Of a DNA stretch of 64,000 nt, positions 9,252 through 17,310 are shown in pieces. How positions within the stretch are numbered: the stretch's first letter is position 1; each line of letters begins with the position of its first letter. A program made the translations under genes and the position numbers. The stretch is taken from NCBI GenBank assembly GCA_903904005.1, contig CAIVAR010000011.1, positions 40,055-104,054 of the forward strand, read 5' to 3'. The notes under the pieces were generated by a model. It did not search any database. It saw only the letters and a program-made list of their open reading frames with translations, and was not told where the DNA came from. The DNA is from an uncultured Anaeromyxobacter sp. (GTDB taxonomy: Bacteria > Myxococcota > Myxococcia > Myxococcales > Anaeromyxobacteraceae).

Positions 9252-9685
9252 ACACGGGCGGCTTCGGCACCGACCCGGCCGACGAGCTCGTCACCGGGGT
9301 CAACATCACCCCCATCGTCGACGTGGCACTCGTGCTGCTCGTGGTCTTCCTCGTCACCTCGTCGCTCATCGTCTCGAAGAGCATCCAGGTCGAGGTGCCC
9401 CGGGCGGCCACCGGCTCGGAGACCGCGGTGGGGCTGCTGGCGATCGTGGTGGCCGCCTCCGGTGAACTGTACGTGAACGGGCAGCCGGCCCGGGTCGACG
9501 ACATCCCCCGGGCGGTCGCCGAGGCCCGCAAGCGGCTCGAGCCCGGCCGGAAGCTCTCCGGGTTCGTCTCGGCCGACGTCTCGGCCCCCTACGGCCGGTT
9601 CGCCGAGGTCGTGGACCGGCTCCGGCAGGAGGGCGTGACCGAGATCGCCCTCGACACGAAGCCCATCGAGGCTCCCGGGAAGTGA
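9248..9685 (+). CDS. exbD: ExbD/TolR-family protein
   Basis: The 145-residue protein has a short cytoplasmic N-terminus, one membrane helix (about 21-41) with the conserved Asp in NITPIVDVALVLLVVFLV, and a periplasmic domain ending in YGRFAEVVDRLRQEGVTEIAL. The pair VNITPxVDV is diagnostic for ExbD/TolR, and the Asp is the proton-coupling residue. The GTG start overlaps the exbB stop (GTGA), and the stop overlaps the tonB start in the same way. Confidence 0.95.
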   Translation: MNTGGFGTDPADELVTGVNITPIVDVALVLLVVFLVTSSLIVSKSIQVEVPRAATGSETAVGLLAIVVAASGELYVNGQPARVDDIPRAVAEARKRLEPGRKLSGFVSADVSAPYGRFAEVVDRLRQEGVTEIALDTKPIEAPGK

Positions 9686-10413
9686 CCCGCGTCACCCACA
9701 CCGGCGCGCAGGGCTGGGCGATCGCGCTCGTCGTGTACGCGGCGTTCTTCGCCTGGGTGGTGCTCGCCCCGCCGGCCCGGAGGGGCGGAGACCGGACCCC
9801 GCCCACGCGGGTCACCCTGGTCGACGTGCGCCCCCCCGCGGCGGAGCCGCCGCCGCCCCCGCCGCCGGAGGCGCCGCGCAAGATGGAGGTGGCGAAGCGC
9901 GCCCCCTCGAAGACCCCGCCCGCCCCCGCCCCGCTCCTCGAGACGCCCCGGACGGCGACCCCACCGCCGCCCGCCGCACCCCGCCGCTTCGCGGTGTCCC
10001 TCGAGGCGACGGTTCCCGGCGGCGGCATCGCAGTCCCCACCGCGCCCCCGGGCTCGGCTCCGGCCCTCCGCGCCACGCCGGGGGGCACGAGCGACCGTCC
10101 CGACGCGCCCGCCTACTACGCCGAGCCCGATTCCTCCCCGAGCCTCATCGCCCAGCCCGACGCGGCCGAGATGCGGGCCCTCTACCCGGACGCGGCGCGC
10201 CGGTCGGGGCTCGAGGGGGACGTGAGGCTGGATCTCCAGATCGCGGCCACCGGCGAGGTGACCGGATCGCGCGTGGTACGCTCCGCCGGCAACGGTTTCG
10301 ACGAGGTCGCGCAGCGTCTGGTCCGGCGCTTCCGCTTCCGCCCGGCGACGAGGGGCGGCAAGGCCGTCCCTGCCACGGTCCCGTGGACCTACAAGTTCCG
10401 TCTCGAGGGGTGA
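9682..10413 (+). CDS. tonB: TonB energy transducer
   Basis: The 243-residue protein has an N-terminal membrane anchor (about 11-29), a Pro-rich periplasmic spacer (PPAAEPPPPPPPEAPRK and further Pro/Ala/Lys runs to about 160) and a TonB C-terminal domain (about 165-243; YPDAARRSGLEGDVRLDLQI, RLVRRFRFRPATR). TonB carries ExbB/ExbD-derived force to outer-membrane receptors. The GTG start overlaps exbD by 4 bases, and the receptor gene follows 4 bases after the stop, so a dedicated system is likely. Confidence 0.94.
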   Translation: MTRVTHTGAQGWAIALVVYAAFFAWVVLAPPARRGGDRTPPTRVTLVDVRPPAAEPPPPPPPEAPRKMEVAKRAPSKTPPAPAPLLETPRTATPPPPAAPRRFAVSLEATVPGGGIAVPTAPPGSAPALRATPGGTSDRPDAPAYYAEPDSSPSLIAQPDAAEMRALYPDAARRSGLEGDVRLDLQIAATGEVTGSRVVRSAGNGFDEVAQRLVRRFRFRPATRGGKAVPATVPWTYKFRLEG

Positions 10414-10417
10414 ATCG

Positions 10418-13012
10418 ATGCACCGAGCCGTCCGCATCCTCCCGTTCCTGTCCGTCCTCGGACTCCTCTCCGGGCCCGTCTCCGGCGCCGCCCAGGGAAC
10501 CCAGGCCACCAAGGCGGTCGAGACGCCGCCGCCCCCGGTGCCCGAGCCGACGCTCGCCAGCTCCCCGAAGCTGAAGGAACTGGTGGCCGCCGACGTGCCC
10601 CCCGGCACGAGGTTCCCCACGCCCGAGGTGTTGGTGGTCCTCTCCCTCGACGTCTCCGCCGAGGGGAAGGTGGAGAAGGCGTCGGTGGAGAGCGGCGCGG
10701 GCGAACCCTTCGACGCCGCTGCGCTCTCCGCGGCCCGCCGCTTCGAGTTCGAGCCCGGGCGACTCACCACCGGCGAGGCCGTGCCGGTCACCGTCACCTT
10801 TCGCCTGCGCATCCAGGAACCCGCCGCGCCTCCGCCTCCGGCGCCGGTGAAGCTCACCGGGTACCTTCTGGAGCGGGGCTCGCGCCTCCCCATCCCCAAC
10901 GTCCCGGTCTCCGCGGTCGTGGGGGACCAGGTGGTCGCCCGCGCCGCCACCGACGGGTCCGGCCGCTTCCAGATCGAGGTGCCGGGCGGGGAGTTCCGGC
11001 TCGTCGCCTCCCCTCCGGACCGGCAGAAGCTCGACCTGCTCGTGAAGGCCCAGGCGGGAGAGGTCCGCGAGGAGAACTACCTCCTCGAGGGCACCGGTGG
11101 CCCGAACGAGACCGTGGTGAGCGCCACCGCCATCCAGCGCGAGGTGATGAAGGACGTCCTCACCGCCGAGCAGATCTTCACGGTCCCCGGCTCCGCCGGC
11201 GACACCCTGAAGGCGGTCCTGAACCTCCCCGGCGCGGCCCGCGCCCCGTTCGGCGCCGGGCTGCTCGTGCTGCGCGGCTCGGCCCCCGGCGACAGCAAGG
11301 TCTTCCTCGAGTCGCAGCAGATTCCGCAGCTCTACCACTTCGGCGGTATCCGCAGCACCTACGCGCCCGCCTTCCTCCAGTCGGTCGAGTTCGTGCCGGG
11401 CAACTTCTCGGTCGACTACGGCCGGGCCCAGGGCGGCATCATCGACGTGCGGGTGCGCGATCCCCGCCAGGACGGGTTCCACGGGCAGGCCGACGTGAAC
11501 TTCTACGACGTGGGCGTGGAGATGGAGGGCGGGCTCGGCAACGGCTGGTCGATCGGCGGGGCGGCGCGCCGCTCCTGGATCGACACCATCCTGCCCCTCT
11601 TCATCCCCAAGGACGCCAACCTCTCCTTCAGCACGGCACCGCGCTTCTACGACTTCCAGTTCATCGCCGCCTGGAACCCCGACGCCAGCCAGAAGCTCCG
11701 GTTCATCTTCTACGGCTCCATGGACCGGCTGGTGGCGCTGATCGACAAGCCCCAGCGCGATCCGACCATCACCGGCGCGCTCGACGCGCGGGTCTCCTTC
11801 TACAACCTGCAGGCCGAGTACCAGAAGACCTTCTCCCCCAACTTCCGGCAGGACACGTCGATGGTGATCGGGCTGCAGGAGATCCAGACCCAGATCGGCC
11901 CGCAGTACTTCTTCGACCTGAACGTGCGCCGCCTCTCGCTCCGCAGCACCTGGAGCTACGCCTTCTCCTCGCAGTGGGATCTGCGCGGGGGCATCGACGC
12001 CGAGATGGGGCGGGCGGCCATCTCGGTCAACCTCCCCAACGCCACCGGCCCCAATCCGCTGCCTCCCTCCTCCCTCCCGCAGATCGGCGCCCAGCTCACC
12101 ACCATGTACTACTCGCCGGCCTTCTTCGCCGAGTTGCGCTGGGCCCCGCTTCCGAACCTCTCGATCCTCCCGGGTGTGCGCGCCAACTGGTTCTCGGACA
12201 TCAACCAGTGGGCGGTGGACCCGCGCCTCCTCGCCCGCTGGGAGGTGGTCCCCGGCACAGTGATCCGCGGGGCGGTGGGGCTCTACCAGCAGGCGCCCAA
12301 TCCACAGAAGACCAACATCGCCACCGGGAACCCGTACCTCCTGCCGGAGCGCAGCCTCCAGACCAGCATCGGCGTGGGGCAGCGAATCGTCGACGGGGTG
12401 AGCCTCGACGTGACGGCCTTCTACAAGGACCTCACCCGGCAGGCCATCTCCAACTCGACCTCCAGCTACGATCCCGCCGCCGCGCGCTACACCAGCACCG
12501 GGACCGGGCGCATCTACGGCCTCGAGACGCTGCTCAAGGTGGCCATCGGCGACAGCTTCTCCGGCTGGCTCGCCTACTCGTACCAGCGGTCGCTGCGCAC
12601 CGATCCGCCCACGGCACAGGTTCCCTTCGACTTCGACCAGCCCAGCAACCTGACCGTCCTCGGCACCTACCAGCTCGGGCGCGGGTGGTCGGCCGGCGCC
12701 CGGTTCCGGCTGGTGTCGGGCAATCCCTACACCCCGGTCGTGGGGTCGGTCTTCGACTCCTCCACCGGCGTGTTCGTCCCCGTGTACGGCGAGAACAACG
12801 CCGACCGGCTCGCCGCCTTCTGGGCCATCGACCTGCGCATCGACAAGGTCTGGACCTTCAAGGACTGGACCCTGACCCTCTACCTCGACACCCAGAACGT
12901 GACCAACCGGAAGAACCAGGAGGGGTGGACGTACAACTACGACTACACGGACAAGACGCCCACGACCGGCCTGCCCATCCTGCCCATCCTCGGGCTGAAG
13001 GGAGAGTGGTGA
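10418..13012 (+). CDS. TonB-dependent outer-membrane receptor with an N-terminal TonB-C-like domain
   Basis: The 864-residue protein has a signal peptide (about 1-25), a TonB-C-terminal-like domain (about 60-135: VLSLDVSAEGKVEKASVESG, ARRFEFEPGRL), a carboxypeptidase-regulatory-like beta domain (about 145-225), a plug (about 230-345: ETVVSATAIQREVMKDVLTAEQI, LLVLRGSAPGDSKVFLE) and a beta barrel to the C-terminus (DTQNVTNRKNQEG). Its ligand is unknown; no siderophore genes are nearby. The extra N-terminal module resembles the very domain that TonB uses to grip receptors, so it may change the coupling. The lipoprotein that follows overlaps its stop codon and could be a surface partner. Confidence 0.93.
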   Translation: MHRAVRILPFLSVLGLLSGPVSGAAQGTQATKAVETPPPPVPEPTLASSPKLKELVAADVPPGTRFPTPEVLVVLSLDVSAEGKVEKASVESGAGEPFDAAALSAARRFEFEPGRLTTGEAVPVTVTFRLRIQEPAAPPPPAPVKLTGYLLERGSRLPIPNVPVSAVVGDQVVARAATDGSGRFQIEVPGGEFRLVASPPDRQKLDLLVKAQAGEVREENYLLEGTGGPNETVVSATAIQREVMKDVLTAEQIFTVPGSAGDTLKAVLNLPGAARAPFGAGLLVLRGSAPGDSKVFLESQQIPQLYHFGGIRSTYAPAFLQSVEFVPGNFSVDYGRAQGGIIDVRVRDPRQDGFHGQADVNFYDVGVEMEGGLGNGWSIGGAARRSWIDTILPLFIPKDANLSFSTAPRFYDFQFIAAWNPDASQKLRFIFYGSMDRLVALIDKPQRDPTITGALDARVSFYNLQAEYQKTFSPNFRQDTSMVIGLQEIQTQIGPQYFFDLNVRRLSLRSTWSYAFSSQWDLRGGIDAEMGRAAISVNLPNATGPNPLPPSSLPQIGAQLTTMYYSPAFFAELRWAPLPNLSILPGVRANWFSDINQWAVDPRLLARWEVVPGTVIRGAVGLYQQAPNPQKTNIATGNPYLLPERSLQTSIGVGQRIVDGVSLDVTAFYKDLTRQAISNSTSSYDPAAARYTSTGTGRIYGLETLLKVAIGDSFSGWLAYSYQRSLRTDPPTAQVPFDFDQPSNLTVLGTYQLGRGWSAGARFRLVSGNPYTPVVGSVFDSSTGVFVPVYGENNADRLAAFWAIDLRIDKVWTFKDWTLTLYLDTQNVTNRKNQEGWTYNYDYTDKTPTTGLPILPILGLKGEW

Positions 13013-13863
13013 TGAACCGCGCCCTCGCCGTCCCCGCCGCCATCGCGCTGCTCGTCGTGGCCGGCTGCAAGAACGACTTCTCTCCCCAGAGCGACCTGCT
13101 GGGCCTGCGGGTCCTTGCACTCCGCGCCAGGCCGCTCGAGCTCGCACCGGGAGAGTCCGTGACCGTCCAGGCCACGAGCTACGTGCCGGCGGGCGCCACC
13201 GTGCTCTCCGAGCGCTGGACCTTCTGCCCGCTCAGCGCCGGGGCCGTGGCCGCCTACGCCTGCGCCGTTCCCCAGTGCGAGGTGGAGCTCACGCCCGCCC
13301 CCGACGGCACGGTCACCGCGAACCCCACCGAGATCATCGCCGCGTGCCTCGGGTTCCCCGTCGGCACGATCCCGGCTGGCGTGCCCGACCAGATCTTGAC
13401 CGTCTTCCGCTACCGGATCGCCACCGACCTGCCCGCCTCCCGCGACGCGGTCCTCCAGATCCCGCAGTGGACGCGCCGGCCCCCGCCGGATCCCAACCTC
13501 CCGCCCGTGATCGACCAGGTCCTGATCGGCGGCCGGGTGGTCTGGGAGAACGGCGCACCGGTGGGCGTGCCTCCTCTGCTGCCGCCCAATGGCCTCCTGC
13601 CGGTGGAACTGCGCATCGACCCCGCCAGCGTTCAGACCTACACCGATGCGGCCGGGGTCCTCCAGACCGAGACCATGACCGGGTATTTCTACACGACCGC
13701 CGGCACCTTCAGCGCCGGCATCACCACCGGGGTGGACACGATCAACGATCTGGAGGGCACGAACCTGGTGGCCGGACAGATCGCGAAGGTCTGGATCGTC
13801 GCGCTCGACCTGCGGGGCGGGCAGGCGGTGGCCGGCCCCATCGACGTCACGGTCGGTCCATAG
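13012..13863 (+). CDS. lipoprotein of unknown function, partner of the TonB-dependent receptor
   Basis: The 283-residue protein starts with a lipoprotein signal (MNRALAVPAAIALLVVAGC; lipobox VVAGC, lipidated Cys19). Two cysteine pairs (FCPLSAGAVAAYACAVPQC region) could form disulfides, and the mature part looks beta-rich with Thr/Gly segments. No domain is recognised. The ATG follows GGAGAG and its A is the last base of the receptor stop, so it is translationally coupled to the receptor. A role in surface substrate capture, like other receptor-linked lipoproteins, is an inference. Confidence 0.85.
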   Translation: MNRALAVPAAIALLVVAGCKNDFSPQSDLLGLRVLALRARPLELAPGESVTVQATSYVPAGATVLSERWTFCPLSAGAVAAYACAVPQCEVELTPAPDGTVTANPTEIIAACLGFPVGTIPAGVPDQILTVFRYRIATDLPASRDAVLQIPQWTRRPPPDPNLPPVIDQVLIGGRVVWENGAPVGVPPLLPPNGLLPVELRIDPASVQTYTDAAGVLQTETMTGYFYTTAGTFSAGITTGVDTINDLEGTNLVAGQIAKVWIVALDLRGGQAVAGPIDVTVGP

Positions 13864-13918
13864 CGACGAGGGCCTCCGCCTCCACCGTCCCGGACGTGAC
13901 TGGCGACCGGATGGCCGT

Positions 13919-13924
13919 TACGAT
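13919..13924 (+). promoter_or_regulatory. possible -10 element for the glutaredoxin gene
   Basis: TACGAT stands 6 bases before the ATG, which would give a leaderless or nearly leaderless mRNA. It fits the pattern seen before several other plus-strand genes. Confidence 0.3.
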
Positions 13925-13930
13925 TCCGGC

Positions 13931-14191
13931 ATGCCCACCGTGAAGGTCTACACCAAGTCGTCCTGCCCGTATTGCGTGCGCGCCAAGGCCCTGCTCGACC
14001 GCAAGGGGGTCGCCTACCAGGAGATCGACGCCGAGAGCGACGACGCGCTGCGGACCTGGCTCGTCGAGGCCACGGGGCAGCGGACCGTCCCGCAGATCTT
14101 CGTGGACGACCGCTCGCTCGGCGGGTTCTCGGACATCGACGCACTCGACCGGCAGGGGAAGCTCGACGCCATCCTGCGGGGCGGCGGCTAG
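13931..14191 (+). CDS. glutaredoxin
   Basis: The 86-residue protein has the thioredoxin fold of a class I glutaredoxin: KVYTKSSCPYCVRAK with the dithiol active site CPYC at residues 13-16, the cis-proline motif TVPQIFVD, and the GG turn GGFSDIDAL that binds glutathione. It reduces disulfides or glutathione mixed disulfides in the cytoplasm. Its length and motifs match GrxC/Grx3-type proteins. It stands alone, convergent with the MFS gene, 13 bases away. Confidence 0.96.
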   Translation: MPTVKVYTKSSCPYCVRAKALLDRKGVAYQEIDAESDDALRTWLVEATGQRTVPQIFVDDRSLGGFSDIDALDRQGKLDAILRGGG

Positions 14192-14204
14192 GCCCGATCG
14201 TGCT

Positions 14205-15461
14205 TCAGGGCTCGACGGCCCCCAGCGCGATCGCCTCCTCCCGTGCCTCCTCCCGCCGTTCGGCCCCCTCCCGGCGCAGGACCCTCGGTTGCACGGCCGC
14301 GAGCAGGATCGGCAGGCCGAGGGCCATCACCGCGGAGAAGATCGCCACCCGCCACATCCCGACGAGCCGCCCCCCTTCGCCGGTGGCGAGCAGCAGCGAC
14401 GAGAGAAGCGCTCCCCCGGCGGAGGCCAGGTGCTGGACGGCCGACTGGATCGACTGGAAGCGCGCCCGCTCGTCGGACCGGGGCACCCGCGACGCCAGCG
14501 CCGACAGGGACGGGTTCCGGATCGAGTTGGCGAGGATGAAGAGGACGAAGAGCGCCCAGGCCGGGAGCAAGGGCTCCACGGGAACGAAGTCGAGCCCGAG
14601 GTTCACGAGCATCACCACCGTGCCGACCACCGCCGTGCGGGGCGCGCCGAAGCGGTCGATGGCCCGGCCCACGACGCGCAGCACCGCGAAGGAGAGGACG
14701 CCGCCGGCCATGTAGAGGAAGCCGAGCCGGTCCCGGGAGAGCCCGGCGTTGAACTGGAGGAAGGCGGCCAGGTTCGGAACGAGTGCGAAGGTGGCCGCCA
14801 TGGTGGTCGCCGTGGCCGAGAGGCTGAGCAGCGCCGCGGGCTCCCGGAGGAAGGCGTAGCCGCGGGCGGCGGCCGCACGTGCATGGGCCAGGTGGGCGCG
14901 CATCGGCGGCATGAGGACGATGGCGCCGGCCGCGACCACCATGCCGAGCCCCGCAACGGCCAGGAACGGCGTGCGCCAGCCGCCGGCCTGCGCCAGCCAG
15001 AGCCCGGCCGGGACCCCCACGACGGTGGCGACCGAGAACGCCCCCATCACGACGCCCATGGCCCGGCCGCGCCGCTCGGCCGGGACGGTGTCGGCGACGA
15101 TGGCGAAGGAGAGGGAGGTGGCCGGCCCCCCGAAGAGTCCGGCCGCGACCCGCGCCGCGAGCAGCGTCCAGAGTCCGGTGGCGAGCCCAGCCGCGGCCGT
15201 CGCCAGGACGAGCCCCGTCATGGACACGGCGAGCGCCGACCGGCGGTCGAAGCGGTCGAGGAAGCCGGAGCCGGCCGCCCCCGCGGCCGCCGCCGCCAGG
15301 GTGTAGCTCCCGGTCACGAGGCCGAGGTGGTTCATGGGAATCCCGAGCGCCGACGCGAAGTCCGGGCCAAGCGGGACGACCATGACGAAGTCGAGGACGT
15401 TGACGAACTGGACCGCCGCGACGAGCAGGAGGATGGTCCGCTCGCGCCCCCCGGGCTTCAC
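14205..15461 (-). CDS. major facilitator superfamily transporter
   Basis: The 418-residue protein has about twelve hydrophobic segments and an MFS motif between TM2 and TM3 (GSGFLDRFDRRSALAVS), with a PAERRGRAMGVVMGAFSVATVVGVPAG segment that resembles drug-efflux members (motif C-like, VVGVPAG). It may export a small toxic compound; the substrate cannot be read from the sequence. The GTG start overlaps the stop of the CarH-like regulator (GTGA), so it is co-transcribed with it and is probably under its light or B12 control. Confidence 0.9.
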   Translation of the reverse strand: MKPGGRERTILLLVAAVQFVNVLDFVMVVPLGPDFASALGIPMNHLGLVTGSYTLAAAAAGAAGSGFLDRFDRRSALAVSMTGLVLATAAAGLATGLWTLLAARVAAGLFGGPATSLSFAIVADTVPAERRGRAMGVVMGAFSVATVVGVPAGLWLAQAGGWRTPFLAVAGLGMVVAAGAIVLMPPMRAHLAHARAAAARGYAFLREPAALLSLSATATTMAATFALVPNLAAFLQFNAGLSRDRLGFLYMAGGVLSFAVLRVVGRAIDRFGAPRTAVVGTVVMLVNLGLDFVPVEPLLPAWALFVLFILANSIRNPSLSALASRVPRSDERARFQSIQSAVQHLASAGGALLSSLLLATGEGGRLVGMWRVAIFSAVMALGLPILLAAVQPRVLRREGAERREEAREEAIALGAVEP

Positions 15462-16285
15462 GACGGGTCCGGTACCGACCCGGCCTCGACGAGCTGGAGC
15501 CAGCCCCGGAGCTCCTGGAAGGTGATCACCCGCGCCCCGTAGGGGATCCACTCCGGCCAGGGTCCCGAGCCGCCCAGCACGAGGTGAACCTCGCCCGCGC
15601 GGCAGATGGCGCCGAGCCGCTCGGTCTGGGCGAGCAGGTCGCCGGCATCGGCGACGGCGCTGGCCGCGACGGCGACGGCTTCCACGCTTCCGCTGGCCAC
15701 GTGGGCCACGATCTCGGAGAGCGGCACCCGCCGTCCGGCCCAGAGGACCGGCCAGCCGTGCTCGCGGATGACGATCTCGGCCAGGGAGAGCCCGAGGGTG
15801 TGCTCCTCGTTCTCGGCGGTGGTGAGCAGCAGGCGGGGCGCCCCGGTGCGCGAGGGAAGCTGGTCGGCGACCTGGGCCAGGCAGCGGGAGAGCCGCTCGG
15901 TGGCGACGTGTTCCTCGAGGATGGAGAGGGTCCCCTCCGCCCAGCGCTCCCCGATCTCCTCGAGAACGGCGGAGAGCGACTCGGCCACCTTCCACCAGGC
16001 CCCGAGCCGGGCCCGCTCGGCGTAGATGGTGGCCAGTACCTGGTGGGCGTCGGCGTCGGAGAGGAGCAACTCCAGCCACCCCTCGACGTCCGGCCCGTGG
16101 TTGGGCTGGACCGCACCGGTCTGGTCCTTCAGGAACCGCTCCACCTCGACCGGGTCGAACCGACGGTGGCGCCCCACGGTGCGGGCGCACCGGAGGAGCC
16201 CCAGGTCGGCCCAGCGCTTCACGGAACCGGCCGTGACCCCCAGGATCTTCGCCACCTCGGCGCTGGTGAGGAGCTTGTGCGTCAT
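15458..16285 (-). CDS. CarH/LitR-type B12-dependent photoreceptor repressor
   Basis: The 275-residue regulator has a MerR-type winged helix (about 1-55; TSAEVAKILGVTAGSVKRWADLGLL), a four-helix bundle and a cobalamin-binding Rossmann domain (about 150-275). Two light-sensor signatures are present: W-x9-EH (Trp115, Glu125, His126) and ExHxxG (Glu160, His162, Gly165), where His162 is the expected lower ligand of cobalt. In CarH, adenosylcobalamin drives tetramer formation and DNA binding in the dark, and light breaks the complex. It probably represses its own operon with the MFS gene. The MFS gene overlaps its end by 4 bases. Confidence 0.92.
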   Translation of the reverse strand: MTHKLLTSAEVAKILGVTAGSVKRWADLGLLRCARTVGRHRRFDPVEVERFLKDQTGAVQPNHGPDVEGWLELLLSDADAHQVLATIYAERARLGAWWKVAESLSAVLEEIGERWAEGTLSILEEHVATERLSRCLAQVADQLPSRTGAPRLLLTTAENEEHTLGLSLAEIVIREHGWPVLWAGRRVPLSEIVAHVASGSVEAVAVAASAVADAGDLLAQTERLGAICRAGEVHLVLGGSGPWPEWIPYGARVITFQELRGWLQLVEAGSVPDPS

Positions 16286-16309
16286 CTCACCTGGAATTGT
16301 CGATTTTAG

Positions 16310-16331
16310 CGATTCGTTTCAACCGATTCGT
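16310..16331. promoter_or_regulatory. direct-repeat operator candidate for the CarH-like regulator
   Basis: CGATTCGT occurs at 16310-16317 and again at 16324-16331, a spacing of 14 bases, just upstream of the regulator start at 16285. CarH-type proteins bind spaced direct repeats over their own promoter. A TAAAAT hexamer (minus strand, about 16303-16308) between the repeats and the gene could be the -10 element. Confidence 0.45.
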
Positions 16332-16396
16332 CACGGAATTCCCCGCATGGGGCGCCCGGACCCTGGGCCCCTTGCTCGAGCCCGCCCCCCATCGAG

Positions 16397-16402
16397 TAGT
16401 AT
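16397..16402 (+). promoter_or_regulatory. possible -10 element for the PAP2 gene
   Basis: TAGTAT lies 8 bases before an in-frame TTG at 16411, the same spacing as in purU, aguB and the EF-G paralogue. It supports a start at 16411, or at the ATG pair 21 bases later. Confidence 0.3.
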
Positions 16403-16410
16403 CCGCGCCC

Positions 16411-17310
16411 TTGTTCGCCCCGATCGACAGGATGATGCTCGCCTTCATCGCCTTCCTGGCGCTGGTGGCCTTCTCCGTCCACCCGGAATCGCACCACTAC
16501 CTGGTGCTGCTCGGGATCATGGCGTTCGCCTTCCTGGTGGCCGCGCTCTGGGGACGGGTCTCCGAGCTGGGCCGGGTGGCGCACGCCTTCCTGCCGTTGC
16601 CCATCGTGGTGACGATCTTCAACGTCGCCGGTCCCCTCATCGGCGAGCTCAACCCGATGCGCTTCGACGGCACGATGGCGGCGCTCGACGCGAGCTGGTT
16701 CGGTCCCTTCGTTCCCGCCTGGCGCCACCTGCTCGGCCGCCCGAACTGGCTGACCGACGCGGCCTCGCTCGCCTACGTGAGCTACTACTTCATCCCCTTC
16801 GGCATGTGCATCGCGCTCTGGGTGCAGGGACGATGGAAGGACTTCGACGACCTGGCCTTCGCGCTCATCACCACCCTGCTCCTCACCTACATCGGTTACT
16901 TCCTCGTCCCCACCACCGGGCCCCGGGTCCCCCCCGAGCTCGAGCTCCAGGTGCTCGGTGGTGGCACCTTCAGCGCGCGCGTGCGGGACTTCCTCCGCGC
17001 CGCCGAGGTGAACCAGCTCGACGCCTTCCCGAGCGGCCACACCGCCCTCTCGCTCGTGTACCTCGGCTACGGCTGGCGCATCTTTCCGAACTGGAAGATG
17101 CGCATCCCGCTCGCCATCTCGGTGGTCGGGATCATCTTCGCCACCGTCTACCTCTCCCTCCACTACGCGGTGGACCTGCTGGCCGGCGCGCTCCTGGCAC
17201 TCGCGGTGCCCCTCTTCGTCCGGGGGCTCCACGCCGTCTTCGGGCAGGGCGGCACGGCGCAGAGCCTCCCGGTCCGGCCCGATCCCGGAGAGGGCCCCGC
17301 CGCCGGTTAG
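16411..17310 (+). CDS. PAP2-superfamily membrane phosphatase
   Basis: The protein of about 299 residues has six or so membrane segments and two of the three PAP2 phosphatase motifs: FPSGHTALSL (catalytic His) and YLSLHYAVDLLAG (His/Asp). The first motif (KxxxxxxRP) is poorly matched, with GPRVPPE in the expected region, so it resembles the inositolphosphotransferase-like PAP2 branch. Members remove or transfer phosphate on lipids such as undecaprenyl diphosphate or phosphatidate. The open frame extends up to 16297, but that would cover the operator. TTG 16411 fits the -10 spacing; ATG 16432 is the alternative. The gene is divergent from the CarH-like regulator, so the operator may also control it. 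Confidence 0.85.
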   Translation: MFAPIDRMMLAFIAFLALVAFSVHPESHHYLVLLGIMAFAFLVAALWGRVSELGRVAHAFLPLPIVVTIFNVAGPLIGELNPMRFDGTMAALDASWFGPFVPAWRHLLGRPNWLTDAASLAYVSYYFIPFGMCIALWVQGRWKDFDDLAFALITTLLLTYIGYFLVPTTGPRVPPELELQVLGGGTFSARVRDFLRAAEVNQLDAFPSGHTALSLVYLGYGWRIFPNWKMRIPLAISVVGIIFATVYLSLHYAVDLLAGALLALAVPLFVRGLHAVFGQGGTAQSLPVRPDPGEGPAAG

